Positions 42,885-51,905 of a DNA stretch of 64,000 nt are shown piece by piece. The notes beneath the pieces were generated by a model. That model saw only the letters and a program-made list of their open reading frames with translations. It ran no database searches and was not told the DNA's origin. Numbering within the stretch: position 1 is the first letter of the stretch; each line of letters starts with the position of its first letter. Made by a program: the position numbers and the translations under genes. Source of the DNA: Flavobacteriales bacterium (lineage in GTDB: Bacteria > Bacteroidota > Bacteroidia > Flavobacteriales_D > Sanyastnellaceae); NCBI GenBank assembly GCA_947448135.1, contig CANFLZ010000010.1:1-64000 (forward strand), given 5' to 3'.

Positions 42885-42887
42885 CTG

Positions 42888-44570
42888 TTATTTTACATCA
42901 ACGATTACCTGATTGAAATTACCCGCCTTGTCTGTCAATTCAATGCGCAAAGGCGATTTTTGATCCCACTTTAATTTCCAATCTGGATCGATCATCAATC
43001 GATCATTTTTTGCATCCCAATACAACTTGATCCATTGTGTATCAAAATATGCATTGTATGTTTTTAAACCACTTTCTGTCTCGACAATTTCGAATTGATT
43101 GTTTTGAGACAAAGGCATCATGTTTTTAATTTCAGGTGCGTGTGAATCTTTTACCCATCTGTACGTTCCGCTGTGATTGAACGAATATGATTTTTCGTCT
43201 TCATCCCAAGCCATCCAATCATCATCCTTTCTTACCTCCATCCATCCGAACTTGGCTCTTTCCTCTGAAGTCATGTTCAACCAATCTTGAGAATTATTCT
43301 CCAAACGAATGGAATTTTTAAATGAGATGAACTTGGGATCAATAGAAATCTTCATGACCATTGAATCTGATTTTTCGATTCCCGAAAAATTGGTCCAAGT
43401 CAATGGGGTCTCCTCGTACAATGCATCTTTAGGAATACGCAGGCACCAATCCCCTTGTGTGATAGTTCCGCCAGTCAACCAATCGTAATAAGGCGAGTTG
43501 GCCCTGTTTACTTTTTGCTTGGGCTTTCTTTTTACAAACGCATAAACACATGTTGCATTTCCTGAAAAGTCAGAAGTCATGACCGTCACTGCATGGGTCA
43601 TGGTATCCCGAATGATCATCCATCCGTTTCGCTCGATATACAAAAATCCCGTACCTGGCGAATTGGGGAGTTGGTACGTTCGATAAGTAGTTCTTGGATT
43701 TCTTTCTTTCACACCCAAAACGCATTGCGCATTCACATGCTTCACCTCTTTAAAATCCAAAGAATCAGCCACCCATTCTGAAACTATGTTACCATCCCAC
43801 AACGTTAAGATTTGCTTGATCCCACAAGCATGATTGGCATCCAGCACCCAATCATACACTTGAACAGCCACTCCAAAAGTATCCACTACTTCATATAAAG
43901 TATCACGACCATAAGATTCACCATTGAATCGAAATGGAATCACATCACTCGGAGCAAAGCTGCCTTTAGGAATAAACGAAATCGACTCAATTAATGGTCT
44001 AGTAACATCTGGAATTTTATAGCCCAACAAAGCCGGGTCGATTGTTTTTTCGGTAACTGTATTTCGAATTTCGAAATGCAGATGCGGTCCACCGCTGGAT
44101 CCGCTATTTCCCGATGATGCAATCTGTTGGCCACGGGTTACTGGAAATTGTTCAGGACTAAGCACCCAATCCAATTCATTTTTCTTCAAAACATATTGTT
44201 GCTCATTCACCCAACTTTTTAGGGCGGGAAAAAACTGAGATAGATGCGCATAAACAGAGGTGATTCCCAATTTGGGATGCGTCACATAAATGGAATATCC
44301 ATATCCTTTCGAAGAAATTCGAACGCGAGAAACAAAACCATCAGCAATGCACTTAACGGGCAGACCTTCTTTTTCATCTGTCTGTAAATCCCAACCCGTA
44401 TGATAATGATTGGCTCGCATTTCACCATAAGAACCGCTCAATGACAAAGGAATATCCAAAGGATTGGAAAGGTCGGATGGATATTGAGGAAGCTTTTGTC
44501 CTTTCACCGCAAAAGTCCAATGAAAAAGGAGAATGGCCCAGCCACATCGCAAGAAAAAATTGACATTCAT
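42888..44570 (-). CDS. M23-family metallopeptidase
   Basis: 560 residues from the ATG at 44570, which gives a signal peptide ending near VKG; the frame is open further upstream without a plausible leader. The LytM/M23 domain is near the N-terminus: HYHTGWDLQ (His57-x3-Asp61), SVYAHLSQF, and GGPHLHFEI (His163, His165), so the zinc site is intact. A long C-terminal region (180-560) of sandwich-like sequence follows, ending FNQVIVDVK. Likely a peptidoglycan endopeptidase. Divergent from the coiled-coil/zapA/rny operon. Confidence 0.88.
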   Translation of the reverse strand: MNVNFFLRCGWAILLFHWTFAVKGQKLPQYPSDLSNPLDIPLSLSGSYGEMRANHYHTGWDLQTDEKEGLPVKCIADGFVSRVRISSKGYGYSIYVTHPKLGITSVYAHLSQFFPALKSWVNEQQYVLKKNELDWVLSPEQFPVTRGQQIASSGNSGSSGGPHLHFEIRNTVTEKTIDPALLGYKIPDVTRPLIESISFIPKGSFAPSDVIPFRFNGESYGRDTLYEVVDTFGVAVQVYDWVLDANHACGIKQILTLWDGNIVSEWVADSLDFKEVKHVNAQCVLGVKERNPRTTYRTYQLPNSPGTGFLYIERNGWMIIRDTMTHAVTVMTSDFSGNATCVYAFVKRKPKQKVNRANSPYYDWLTGGTITQGDWCLRIPKDALYEETPLTWTNFSGIEKSDSMVMKISIDPKFISFKNSIRLENNSQDWLNMTSEERAKFGWMEVRKDDDWMAWDEDEKSYSFNHSGTYRWVKDSHAPEIKNMMPLSQNNQFEIVETESGLKTYNAYFDTQWIKLYWDAKNDRLMIDPDWKLKWDQKSPLRIELTDKAGNFNQVIVDVK

Positions 44571-44679
44571 AATTCGTTCATAAATGTAGAATAAAACTTG
44601 TTGATGAAAAAGCAAAACCAAATGCAAAACATACGAATTAAGAATTACCTTTGAGCGTTGATTGCAGAAATTGGAGAAA

Positions 44680-44976
44680 ATGAACCAAGAAACGCTATTT
44701 GTACAATTAGAAGCTAATATCCGACGTTTGGGTGAGAACAAGCGATTGTTGGAGGATACGTTGGCGAAACAAAAAGGCGAACTCGCATCTCTTTATACCA
44801 TCAATAAAGAATTGCAAGCGCAAATAGACGATTTGACGGAAAAACTTCAACTCAGCCATCCAACCCAAATTTTGAATAACGAGTCCAACCAAGATCAATT
44901 CAAGGTAAAAACTCAGCAGAGAATTCAAGATTTGGTTAAAGAAATCGATGAATGTATCGCTTTATTGAACAGCTAA
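44680..44976 (+). CDS. Small coiled-coil protein upstream of zapA
   Basis: 98 residues from the ATG at 44680 (a TTG six codons earlier is less likely). Almost wholly helical: FVQLEANIRRLGENKRLLED, LASLYTINKELQAQIDDLTE and a second helix ending RIQDLVKEIDECIALLN. Heptads suggest a parallel coiled-coil dimer. It ends one base before zapA starts, so it is probably a ZapA partner in the manner of ZapB, though no sequence match to ZapB is claimed. Function inferred from context. Confidence 0.65.
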   Translation: MNQETLFVQLEANIRRLGENKRLLEDTLAKQKGELASLYTINKELQAQIDDLTEKLQLSHPTQILNNESNQDQFKVKTQQRIQDLVKEIDECIALLNS

Positions 44977-44977
44977 G

Positions 44978-45283
44978 ATGAGTCAGGTATCTATAAAAGT
45001 AAAAATCGCAGGTAGATATTATCCTTTGTCCATTAAACCGGAAGAGGAAGCGACCATCCGTCAAGCTGAAATGAAAATTCAATCCAGCATTGATGTCTTT
45101 CAAGAAAAATATGGCGTTCGTGACCACCAAGATTTATTGGCCATGACTTTGTTGCAAATGGCTACTAAACCTGCTCCAACAGAAAAAACAATTGAAAAAG
45201 TTGTTGAAACCGTTGAAGTAGTTGCGGACATCACTCCTGATCTTGAACGATTAAATCAACTAGCCGAAAGCTACATTCTGTAA
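44978..45283 (+). CDS. zapA: Cell division protein ZapA
   Basis: 101 residues. ZapA pattern: VSIKVKIAGRYYPLSIKPEEEATIRQAEMKI followed by a coiled coil (LLAMTLLQMA). Binds FtsZ and promotes bundling at the division site. Placed between a small coiled-coil gene and rny, a gene order known in Bacteroidota. The 80-base gap to rny holds no recognisable 6S RNA. Confidence 0.85.
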   Translation: MSQVSIKVKIAGRYYPLSIKPEEEATIRQAEMKIQSSIDVFQEKYGVRDHQDLLAMTLLQMATKPAPTEKTIEKVVETVEVVADITPDLERLNQLAESYIL

Positions 45284-45363
45284 ATTTCTATTTTTCTCTG
45301 CGCCCCCCTTTGGTTGAAATAATCGAAGGATAAAGTAAACATTAACCCAAAATACTGAACCGT

Positions 45364-46896
45364 ATGGAATTAGTTATTGGAGTAGTCGTTGCTTTAGGAC
45401 TGGGCTTCGCAGGAGCATGGTTTCTGAACAACAGTGTACTCAAATCCAGAAAAGAAAGCCTTATCTCCGAGGCAATGAAAGAAGGAGAAACCATCAAGGA
45501 GAAGAAAATTCTTCAAGCCAAAGAACGCTTTTTAGAATTAAAAGCGCAACATGAAAAAGAGGTCAATGAGCGCAACAATAAAATCAAGCAATCAGAAGAC
45601 CGTATCCGCAGTCGTGAGAAAGAGTTGTCTCAACAAACTGAAAATCTAAAGAAAAAGGACAAAGAAATTGAGCAACAAAAAGAGAACTTCAACAAACAGT
45701 TGGAGATTACCCAAAAGAAACAGCAAGATTTAGACAAGAACAATCAGAAGGCGATTTCTCTTTTAGAGGAAATCAGCAAAATGACGCCACAACAAGCCAA
45801 GGACTCCTTGATGGAACAATTGAAAGAGGATGCGCGAAACGCAGCCGCTGGTCAAATTCAAGCCATTGTTGATGAAGCCAAAGTAAAGGCGAATCAAGAG
45901 GCTAAGAAAATTGTCATCCAGACCATTCAAAGAACAGCTGTTGAGCACGCCGTTGAAAACAGTGTCTCTGTTTTCAATATCGAAAACGATGAAGTGAAAG
46001 GCCGAATCATCGGACGTGAAGGAAGAAATATTCGCGCATTAGAAGCCGCGACAGGAGTAGAAATTATTGTAGATGACACTCCAGAGGCAATTGTATTGTC
46101 TTGCTTTGATCCTGTTCGTCGTGAAATTGCACGTCTTTCATTACACCAATTGGTGACAGATGGACGTATTCACCCCGCTCGTGTAGAAGAGGTAGTTGCC
46201 AAAGTGAAAAAGAACATTGAAGACGAAATCATGGAAGTGGGTAAACGCACTTGTATTGATATGGGTATTCATGGCATGCATAGCGAGTTGATTCGTATGG
46301 TGGGCCGCATGAAGTACCGTTCTTCTTACGGACAAAACTTGTTACAACACTCACGAGAAGTTGCCAACCTCTGCGCCACTATGGCCAGTGAATTGGGTTT
46401 GAATCCAAAAGCTGCTAAGCGTGCAGGTTTATTGCATGATATCGGAAAAGTTCCGGACGATGAGAGTGAATTGCCGCATGCTATTTTAGGGATGAAATTG
46501 GCAGAGAAATATGGTGAAAAACCAGATATCTGCAACGCCATTGGTGCTCACCATGATGAAGTGGAAATGAAGTTTTTACTTTCTCCAATCATCCAAGTTT
46601 GTGACGCCATTAGTGGAGCCCGTCCCGGAGCAAGACGCGAGGTGGTAGAAGCCTATATTCAACGTCTGCGCGATTTGGAAAATATGGCCATGGAATATCC
46701 CGGAGTCAGTAAATCATTCGCTATTCAAGCTGGACGTGAACTTCGCGTGATGGTTGAAGCCGAGAAAGTGTCAGATGAGCAAAGCGATGCTTTGGCCATC
46801 AGTTTGGCCAGTAGAATTGAAACGGAAATGACCTATCCCGGTCAAGTTCGCGTGACCGTTATCCGTGAAAAGAGAGCTGTCGGAGTTGCACGATAA
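45364..46896 (+). CDS. rny: Ribonuclease Y
   Basis: 510 residues, standard length. An N-terminal membrane anchor (2-24) is followed by a long coiled coil (30-190), a KH domain ([20 protein letters not shown]), and an HD domain with [14 protein letters not shown] and LLHDIGKV. Metal-binding His-Asp is intact. Endoribonuclease that starts mRNA decay at the membrane. Followed by an intrinsic terminator. Confidence 0.96.
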   Translation: MELVIGVVVALGLGFAGAWFLNNSVLKSRKESLISEAMKEGETIKEKKILQAKERFLELKAQHEKEVNERNNKIKQSEDRIRSREKELSQQTENLKKKDKEIEQQKENFNKQLEITQKKQQDLDKNNQKAISLLEEISKMTPQQAKDSLMEQLKEDARNAAAGQIQAIVDEAKVKANQEAKKIVIQTIQRTAVEHAVENSVSVFNIENDEVKGRIIGREGRNIRALEAATGVEIIVDDTPEAIVLSCFDPVRREIARLSLHQLVTDGRIHPARVEEVVAKVKKNIEDEIMEVGKRTCIDMGIHGMHSELIRMVGRMKYRSSYGQNLLQHSREVANLCATMASELGLNPKAAKRAGLLHDIGKVPDDESELPHAILGMKLAEKYGEKPDICNAIGAHHDEVEMKFLLSPIIQVCDAISGARPGARREVVEAYIQRLRDLENMAMEYPGVSKSFAIQAGRELRVMVEAEKVSDEQSDALAISLASRIETEMTYPGQVRVTVIREKRAVGVAR

Positions 46897-46914
46897 TACA
46901 ATTTAAAAACGATT

Positions 46915-46946
46915 GAAAAAAGAGGTCTCAACAGACCTCTTTTTTA
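46915..46946 (+). terminator. Terminator after rny
   Basis: AGAGGTCT-CAAC-AGACCTCT stem with flanking A- and T-tracts, 18 bases beyond the rny stop. Confidence 0.88.
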
Positions 46947-47003
46947 TTTTCTGACTTTTCTCACTATTAACAAAATAGCAACCCATATGCATGCAACCAA
47001 ACT

Positions 47004-47018
47004 AACCTCGCCGAGGTT
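47004..47018. promoter_or_regulatory. 15-bp palindrome upstream of the serine hydrolase gene
   Basis: AACCTCG-C-CGAGGTT, perfect seven-base arms, 11 bases before the start codon of the gene at 47030. A candidate operator or a short RNA hairpin masking the start. Not matched to a known regulator. Confidence 0.4.
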
Positions 47019-47029
47019 TAGGAATCGTT

Positions 47030-48022
47030 ATGGACAAGAAAAATTGGTTGGTCACCATAGCTCTATCTGCATTGGTGGGGAGTAGTGTGACATGGGGAGT
47101 TCAACGATTGATTGAATCCCATCAAATGGAACAAAATGCAGATCACGTGCATTTGGAATTCAAGCGTGGACAAGGATATAAATTTATCAAGCCGCTTCGT
47201 TTTGTTGAAAGCAAAAATGAATTCAAAGCGTATTTAAATCTTAAAAGTGATTTAGCCAACACCATTGACTCTTTGAAAGAAGCAGGCACATTGCAATCAG
47301 CTTCTGTATACTTGCGTGATTTTGAATACAGCGGTTGGATACACGTCAATCCCGATAATCGCTTTCACCCAGGTTCGCTTTTAAAAATCGGTGCTCTATT
47401 TAATATTCTGCAACAAGCAGAATTGGATTCAAATCTGTTAAGTAAAACGATTGAATATCACCCCACCAAAGAATTCGCACCTCCTCAAACATACAACAAC
47501 AAGAGTATCGTAGAAGGTCAAACTTATTCGGTTCAGCAACTGTTAGAATACATGATTGCCTACTCCGATAATAAAGCCACTACTATCATTCATCCATTAA
47601 TTCAGTACCAACAATATCTCAAGAATTTCAGTGCCTTGAATTTATCTGAACCCAATGGTTCCAACACAAATTATTTGATTCATGCCAATGAAATTTCCAA
47701 TCTTTTCAAAGTGCTTTACAACGGAACATTTCTATCTCCGAGAATGTCTGAAAAAGCCATTGAAATTTTCATGAAGTGTGATTTCAAAAAAGGAATGTCT
47801 GCTGGATTACCCCATACAGTGCCCATTGCTCACAAATTTGGAGAATACGGCAATCGAAAAGGAGATCATGAGTTGCACGAAATGGGGATAATCTATTTGC
47901 GTGACAAACCCTATTTACTCACCATCATGACCTCTGGAAAAAAAGTTGACAATCTAGCACCCGCCATTGCTTTGTTGACGAAAAAAACCTCGCAATATTT
48001 GCTTCAACTTCCTTTAAAGTAA
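47030..48022 (+). CDS. Class A beta-lactamase-fold serine hydrolase
   Basis: 330 residues with an N-terminal signal anchor (5-24). The penicillin-interacting motifs are present: S116-x-x-K119 (PGSLLKIG), SDN (179-181, YSDNKA), and HKFG (268-271) in place of KTG. The first two match class A beta-lactamases; HKFG departs from K-T/S-G, so lactam hydrolysis is uncertain and a DD-peptidase or other hydrolase is as likely. The ~95 residues ahead of the catalytic Ser form an extra module. Monocistronic, between two terminator-like hairpins. Confidence 0.75.
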   Translation: MDKKNWLVTIALSALVGSSVTWGVQRLIESHQMEQNADHVHLEFKRGQGYKFIKPLRFVESKNEFKAYLNLKSDLANTIDSLKEAGTLQSASVYLRDFEYSGWIHVNPDNRFHPGSLLKIGALFNILQQAELDSNLLSKTIEYHPTKEFAPPQTYNNKSIVEGQTYSVQQLLEYMIAYSDNKATTIIHPLIQYQQYLKNFSALNLSEPNGSNTNYLIHANEISNLFKVLYNGTFLSPRMSEKAIEIFMKCDFKKGMSAGLPHTVPIAHKFGEYGNRKGDHELHEMGIIYLRDKPYLLTIMTSGKKVDNLAPAIALLTKKTSQYLLQLPLK

Positions 48023-48040
48023 ACCAAGTTAGGCGTATAC

Positions 48041-48059
48041 CTCCTATAAATGATAGGAG
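48041..48059 (+). terminator. Weak terminator-like hairpin
   Basis: CTCCTAT-AAATG-ATAGGAG, seven-base stem just after the serine hydrolase gene, without a T-tract. Could instead be a processing or attenuation hairpin in the 152-base gap before the ComEA-like gene, which otherwise shows nothing recognisable. Confidence 0.4.
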
Positions 48060-48174
48060 TATTAGATAATCCAAAACTGCTGTGCATCTAGGATGCCCAT
48101 GCATATGCTTTGGTAACGTGCCCATACCTTATGTACTTTCTGAATCAGATTGGCTCCGTTGCTTCTTTTGTCAC

Positions 48175-48828
48175 ATGAATGCACGACAATCCTCTCTTTT
48201 TTATTTCAGCCGATCGGAAAGAATTGCGCTGGCCTTACTGGTTTTTCTTTTATTGGTGCAATGGACATTGCGAGCCATTTGGTATCCGCCTGAACCCCGA
48301 TCTCTTTATTGGAGAAAGCTTGCCTTGTTCAACCCAGCGGACAGCAGTGAGCAACAAATTGTAGATGCCTATTTGTATGATTCAACTTGGGGCGTGCAGG
48401 TGAACAATCAAATTGTATTGGAAATCAATAAAGCCGATAGCGCCATGTTGGAAGGGCTGCCCCAGATTGGCGGATTCTTGGCTCAACGCATCATCCAATA
48501 CAGAGAAGCTTTGGGCGGCTATTACAGTCTGATACAACTTCTGGAAATTCCACAATTAAAGGAATCCACCTGGGAAAGTCTGCACAGCAAATGGAAATGC
48601 AATGGTCAGGTGAGAAAACTAAAAGTAAATCAAGCTACTTTGGACGAACTGGTGCAGCACCCCTATCTCAGCTACCAGCAAGCTCAGCGTTTGATTCGAT
48701 ATCGGCAATCCCATGGACCCTATCATCATATTGATGATATAAAATTGAGTAAAGCCATTCCAGATTCGATGTGGAGTAAGATCCTGTACTATCTTGCCGT
48801 GGATAGTACAACTTATGAAACTCAGTGA
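48175..48828 (+). CDS. Helix-hairpin-helix (ComEA-like) protein
   Basis: 217 residues from the ATG at 48175 (MNARQSSLFYFSRSERIALA), giving an N-terminal transmembrane segment (18-37); the frame is open 31 codons upstream but with no membrane-ready start. Two HhH motifs: INKADSAMLEGLPQIGGFLAQRIIQYRE and VNQATLDELVQHPYLSYQQAQRLIRYRQ. This repeats the ComEA DNA-binding fold twice. A role in DNA binding at the envelope is plausible; natural transformation is not shown. Overlaps apt by 14 bases. Confidence 0.8.
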   Translation: MNARQSSLFYFSRSERIALALLVFLLLVQWTLRAIWYPPEPRSLYWRKLALFNPADSSEQQIVDAYLYDSTWGVQVNNQIVLEINKADSAMLEGLPQIGGFLAQRIIQYREALGGYYSLIQLLEIPQLKESTWESLHSKWKCNGQVRKLKVNQATLDELVQHPYLSYQQAQRLIRYRQSHGPYHHIDDIKLSKAIPDSMWSKILYYLAVDSTTYETQ

Positions 48829-49345
48829 TCAACTTTTAGCCGCCCTCATCGACGTGCCCGACTTCCCCAAGCCAGGGATTTTATTCAAAGACATAACACC
48901 CATTTTTCGGAATATTGAGCTATCCAAGCAGATCATTGCATCTGCCACGCAGCTTATCGCAGCTACCGAAGCAGACGTCATAGTAGGCTTGGAAAGCCGA
49001 GGATTTCCGATGGGCTTTGCCATTGCATTGGCCATGAACAAGCCTTTTGTCATGATTCGCAAAAAAGGCAAATTGCCCAGACCCTGCTACCAAGTTTCGT
49101 ATGATTTGGAATATGGTCAAGCCACCATGGAACTGCAAAAAGCCGATTTACAACCCGGTCAAAAAGTATATATCCACGATGATCTTTTGGCCACAGGAGG
49201 CACGGCAACAGCAGCAGCACAGCTTATCCAAGCGGCCGGAGCCACCTTGGTAGGCTTCGGTTTTTTAATGAATATACAAGGATTAAATGGTCAAGAAAAT
49301 TTAACACATTTCGGAGTGCCAATTCATACCTTTGTCACGCTTTAA
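48815..49345 (+). CDS. apt: Adenine phosphoribosyltransferase
   Basis: 176 residues from the ATG at 48815, the normal Apt length and start (LSDQLLAALIDVPDFPKPGI). PRPP-binding motif VYIHDDLLATGGTATA and adenine-site block GLESRGFPMGFAIALA are intact. Salvages adenine to AMP. Its start lies inside the ComEA-like gene by 14 bases, so the two are translationally coupled. Confidence 0.95.
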   Translation: MKLSDQLLAALIDVPDFPKPGILFKDITPIFRNIELSKQIIASATQLIAATEADVIVGLESRGFPMGFAIALAMNKPFVMIRKKGKLPRPCYQVSYDLEYGQATMELQKADLQPGQKVYIHDDLLATGGTATAAAQLIQAAGATLVGFGFLMNIQGLNGQENLTHFGVPIHTFVTL

Positions 49346-49378
49346 AAAAGCAGAGAATTTCAATGATAAATTTTCAAT

Positions 49379-50518
49379 ATGGACTTTAATCGATCAGAAA
49401 ACGAGAGCATGATCGCACAGATGGTGCGTGATTTTGCAGAAAAAGAAATACGTCCCCATGTCATGACTTGGGACGAGAGTCAAGAATTTCCCCGCGAAGT
49501 ATTCCGCAAAATGGGAGCTTTGGGATTGATGGGGATATTGGTACCTGAGCAATATGGCGGAGCCGGATTGGGGTATTTCGAATACAAAACAGCGATAGTA
49601 GAAGTTGCCAAAGTATGTGGCTCTGTCGGATTGAGTTTAGCAGCCCACAACTCGCTTTGCACCAACCACATTTTGGAATTTGGAAATGAAGAGCAAAAGC
49701 AAAAGTATCTTCCCAAATTGGCTAGTGGTGAATGGATTGGCGCATGGGGCTTAACAGAAGCCAATACCGGAAGTGACGCCATGCGCATGAAGTGCACTGC
49801 TGTTAAAGACGGAGAGCACTGGATCATCAATGGAACCAAGAATTGGATCACACACGGCATTAGTGGCGAAGTAGCTGTTGTTTTGGTTAGAACGGGAGAT
49901 TTACTCGATTCTCATGGAATAACAGCATTCGTTATCGAAAGAGGAACGCCAGGATTTTCGGGTGGCAAAAAAGAAAATAAATTGGGCATGCGTGCCTCTG
50001 AAACGGCAGAATTGATATTTGACAATTGTCGTGTACATGAAAGCCAAATCCTCGGAAAAGTGGGAGATGGTTTTGTTCAGGCCATGAAGATTTTAGACGG
50101 AGGTCGAATTTCAATTGGATCATTGGCATTGGGAATTGCGAAAGGAGCATTTGAGGCCGCAGTGCAATATTCTCAAGAAAGGGAACAGTTCGGTCAACCC
50201 ATTTCCAAATTTCAAGCGATTGCCTTTAAATTGGCAGATATGGCAACTGAAATTGAAGCCGCGGATATGTTGCTTTTGGAATCATGTCACTTGAAAAATA
50301 CGCACCAAAAAGTAACCACTGTTTCGGCAATGGCCAAGTATTATGCTTCTGAAGTCAGTGTTCGTGTAGCCAATGAAGCCGTTCAGATATTTGGTGGATA
50401 TGGTTATACCAAAGATTTCCCGGTAGAAAAATTCTACCGTGATTCTAAATTGTGCACGATCGGTGAAGGAACATCTGAAATTCAAAAATTAGTGATCTCC
50501 AGAGAGATTTTGAAATAA
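49379..50518 (+). CDS. Acyl-CoA dehydrogenase
   Basis: 379 residues, standard for the family. FAD and substrate motifs: GAWGLTEANTGSDAMRMKCT, NGTKNWITHG, GGRISIGSLALGIAKGAFEA, and catalytic-base region KLCTIGEGTSEIQKLVISRE. Closest in pattern to short-chain acyl-CoA dehydrogenases (butyryl-CoA type). Beta-oxidation or amino-acid catabolism. No electron-transfer flavoprotein genes nearby. Confidence 0.93.
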   Translation: MDFNRSENESMIAQMVRDFAEKEIRPHVMTWDESQEFPREVFRKMGALGLMGILVPEQYGGAGLGYFEYKTAIVEVAKVCGSVGLSLAAHNSLCTNHILEFGNEEQKQKYLPKLASGEWIGAWGLTEANTGSDAMRMKCTAVKDGEHWIINGTKNWITHGISGEVAVVLVRTGDLLDSHGITAFVIERGTPGFSGGKKENKLGMRASETAELIFDNCRVHESQILGKVGDGFVQAMKILDGGRISIGSLALGIAKGAFEAAVQYSQEREQFGQPISKFQAIAFKLADMATEIEAADMLLLESCHLKNTHQKVTTVSAMAKYYASEVSVRVANEAVQIFGGYGYTKDFPVEKFYRDSKLCTIGEGTSEIQKLVISREILK

Positions 50519-50534
50519 TCAATACGCTATTTTG

Positions 50535-51905
50535 ATGAGTCGCTTGCCGTATTTAATCGTTCTCATCATTATTATCGGAATTGTTTCTCCGTATTGGTTT
50601 TCTTATGGAATGTTCATGGACGGGTTGATTTACGCAACGGTGTCCATGAATCTCCATGATCACTTGGGTAGCTTTTGGAACCCTCAATTCACACCTTTTT
50701 TACATCCCCATTTTCATGAGCACCCACCCTTGGGAATGTTCATTCAAAGTGGTTTGTTTTCGTTTTCGCATTCCCCTTTGCTCGATCGCTGGTACAGCAT
50801 CATCACCCTTCTTTTTTCTGGTTGGGCGTTGGTGAAAATTTGGTCTTTCTTACAACCCGATAGAAAACAATTGGGCTATTGGCCCCTACTTTTCTGGGGA
50901 ACAACACCGTTGGTTATTTGGGCTTTGCCCAACAATCTTTTGGAAAACCTCATGGGACTATGGGTGCTCTTGGCCATTTTGATGCAATGGAAAAGTTTTA
51001 GACAAGACAATTGGAAACTATCGTTGATAGCAGGATTGTTGTGGACTTTGTCCTTTTACACCAAAGGACCCGTAGGTCTTTTCCCAATGGCCTTGGGACC
51101 AATTTTGTGGCTGTTCCGATTGGAAAATCGTTCATTGGTATTCAAGCATTTTTTAATTGCGTTGATGAGCGCACTCTTGTTATTTTTTGTTCCTTATTGC
51201 CTTAGTCAAACAGTACAACAAAGTTGGGATGCCTATTTCCACCAGCAAATTGGCAATAGTCTGAAAAACATCGTTACCGTTGACACACGGTTTTATATTC
51301 TCTTTCAAACCTTCAATCATGCCATTCCAACCATAGGCTTTATCGGAATGGGCTGGATTTATTGGCGCAAACAATTGAAATGGCAGTTGGATAAGAAAAC
51401 AATTGCTGTGTTTTTATTGGGTTTATCGGGGATTGTTCCCATGATGATTTCTTTGAAACAACGAGAGTTTTATTTGCTTCCAGCTTGGCCACTTATCATT
51501 TTGAGTTTATCCTTGATGGCATTGCCCATATTGGAAAAGTTGCACGGAAAGTTGCAAATGATTCCCAGAAAATGGGGCTGGGTAGTTTTCTTTACCTTAC
51601 TTGTAGTGTCGTTTGGAATGGCAATCCAATTTTCAGGAACCTGTGTACGCGATGTAAAAACGCAGATGGATTTGAGTAAAATCGCACAGCATTTTCCGGA
51701 ACAAAAAACTTTTCATTTCACACAAGAATTGCATGATGATTACTCATTGATTGGATATGCTTTTCGTTATTACCGAATTGGACTAGACCCTTTCGAGCAC
51801 CAAGAATGGGTGATTACTTCTGAAAAAAATCTGGGCTTAAACGGTGACTTTCAAGAAGTACCACTTGACCTTCAGAAATTGCATGTCTTTCAGAAAAAAC
51901 ATTAA
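50535..51905 (+). CDS. GT39-like polytopic glycosyltransferase
   Basis: 456 residues, about eleven hydrophobic segments. The first periplasmic loop holds an Asp (MDGLIYATVSMNL) and HEHPPLGMF, matching the ArnT/PMT-type pattern (D near the first loop and E/H-x-PPL). Further on is TLSFYTKGPVGLFPM with the KGP motif of this superfamily. Uses a polyprenyl-phosphate sugar donor to glycosylate an extracytoplasmic acceptor; acceptor unknown. Starts 16 bases after the acyl-CoA dehydrogenase and overlaps the convergent DUF4403 gene by four bases. Confidence 0.8.
   Translation: MSRLPYLIVLIIIIGIVSPYWFSYGMFMDGLIYATVSMNLHDHLGSFWNPQFTPFLHPHFHEHPPLGMFIQSGLFSFSHSPLLDRWYSIITLLFSGWALVKIWSFLQPDRKQLGYWPLLFWGTTPLVIWALPNNLLENLMGLWVLLAILMQWKSFRQDNWKLSLIAGLLWTLSFYTKGPVGLFPMALGPILWLFRLENRSLVFKHFLIALMSALLLFFVPYCLSQTVQQSWDAYFHQQIGNSLKNIVTVDTRFYILFQTFNHAIPTIGFIGMGWIYWRKQLKWQLDKKTIAVFLLGLSGIVPMMISLKQREFYLLPAWPLIILSLSLMALPILEKLHGKLQMIPRKWGWVVFFTLLVVSFGMAIQFSGTCVRDVKTQMDLSKIAQHFPEQKTFHFTQELHDDYSLIGYAFRYYRIGLDPFEHQEWVITSEKNLGLNGDFQEVPLDLQKLHVFQKKH

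Noticed and set aside
45284..45363. Possible 6S RNA between zapA and rny
   Set aside because: Only 80 bases, with no long central-bubble hairpin; too short for 6S RNA.
48023..48174. Possible riboswitch in the gap before the ComEA-like gene
   Set aside because: Two small hairpins (48041-48059 and GCATC-TAG-GATGC near 48084) are present but no known aptamer core was recognised.
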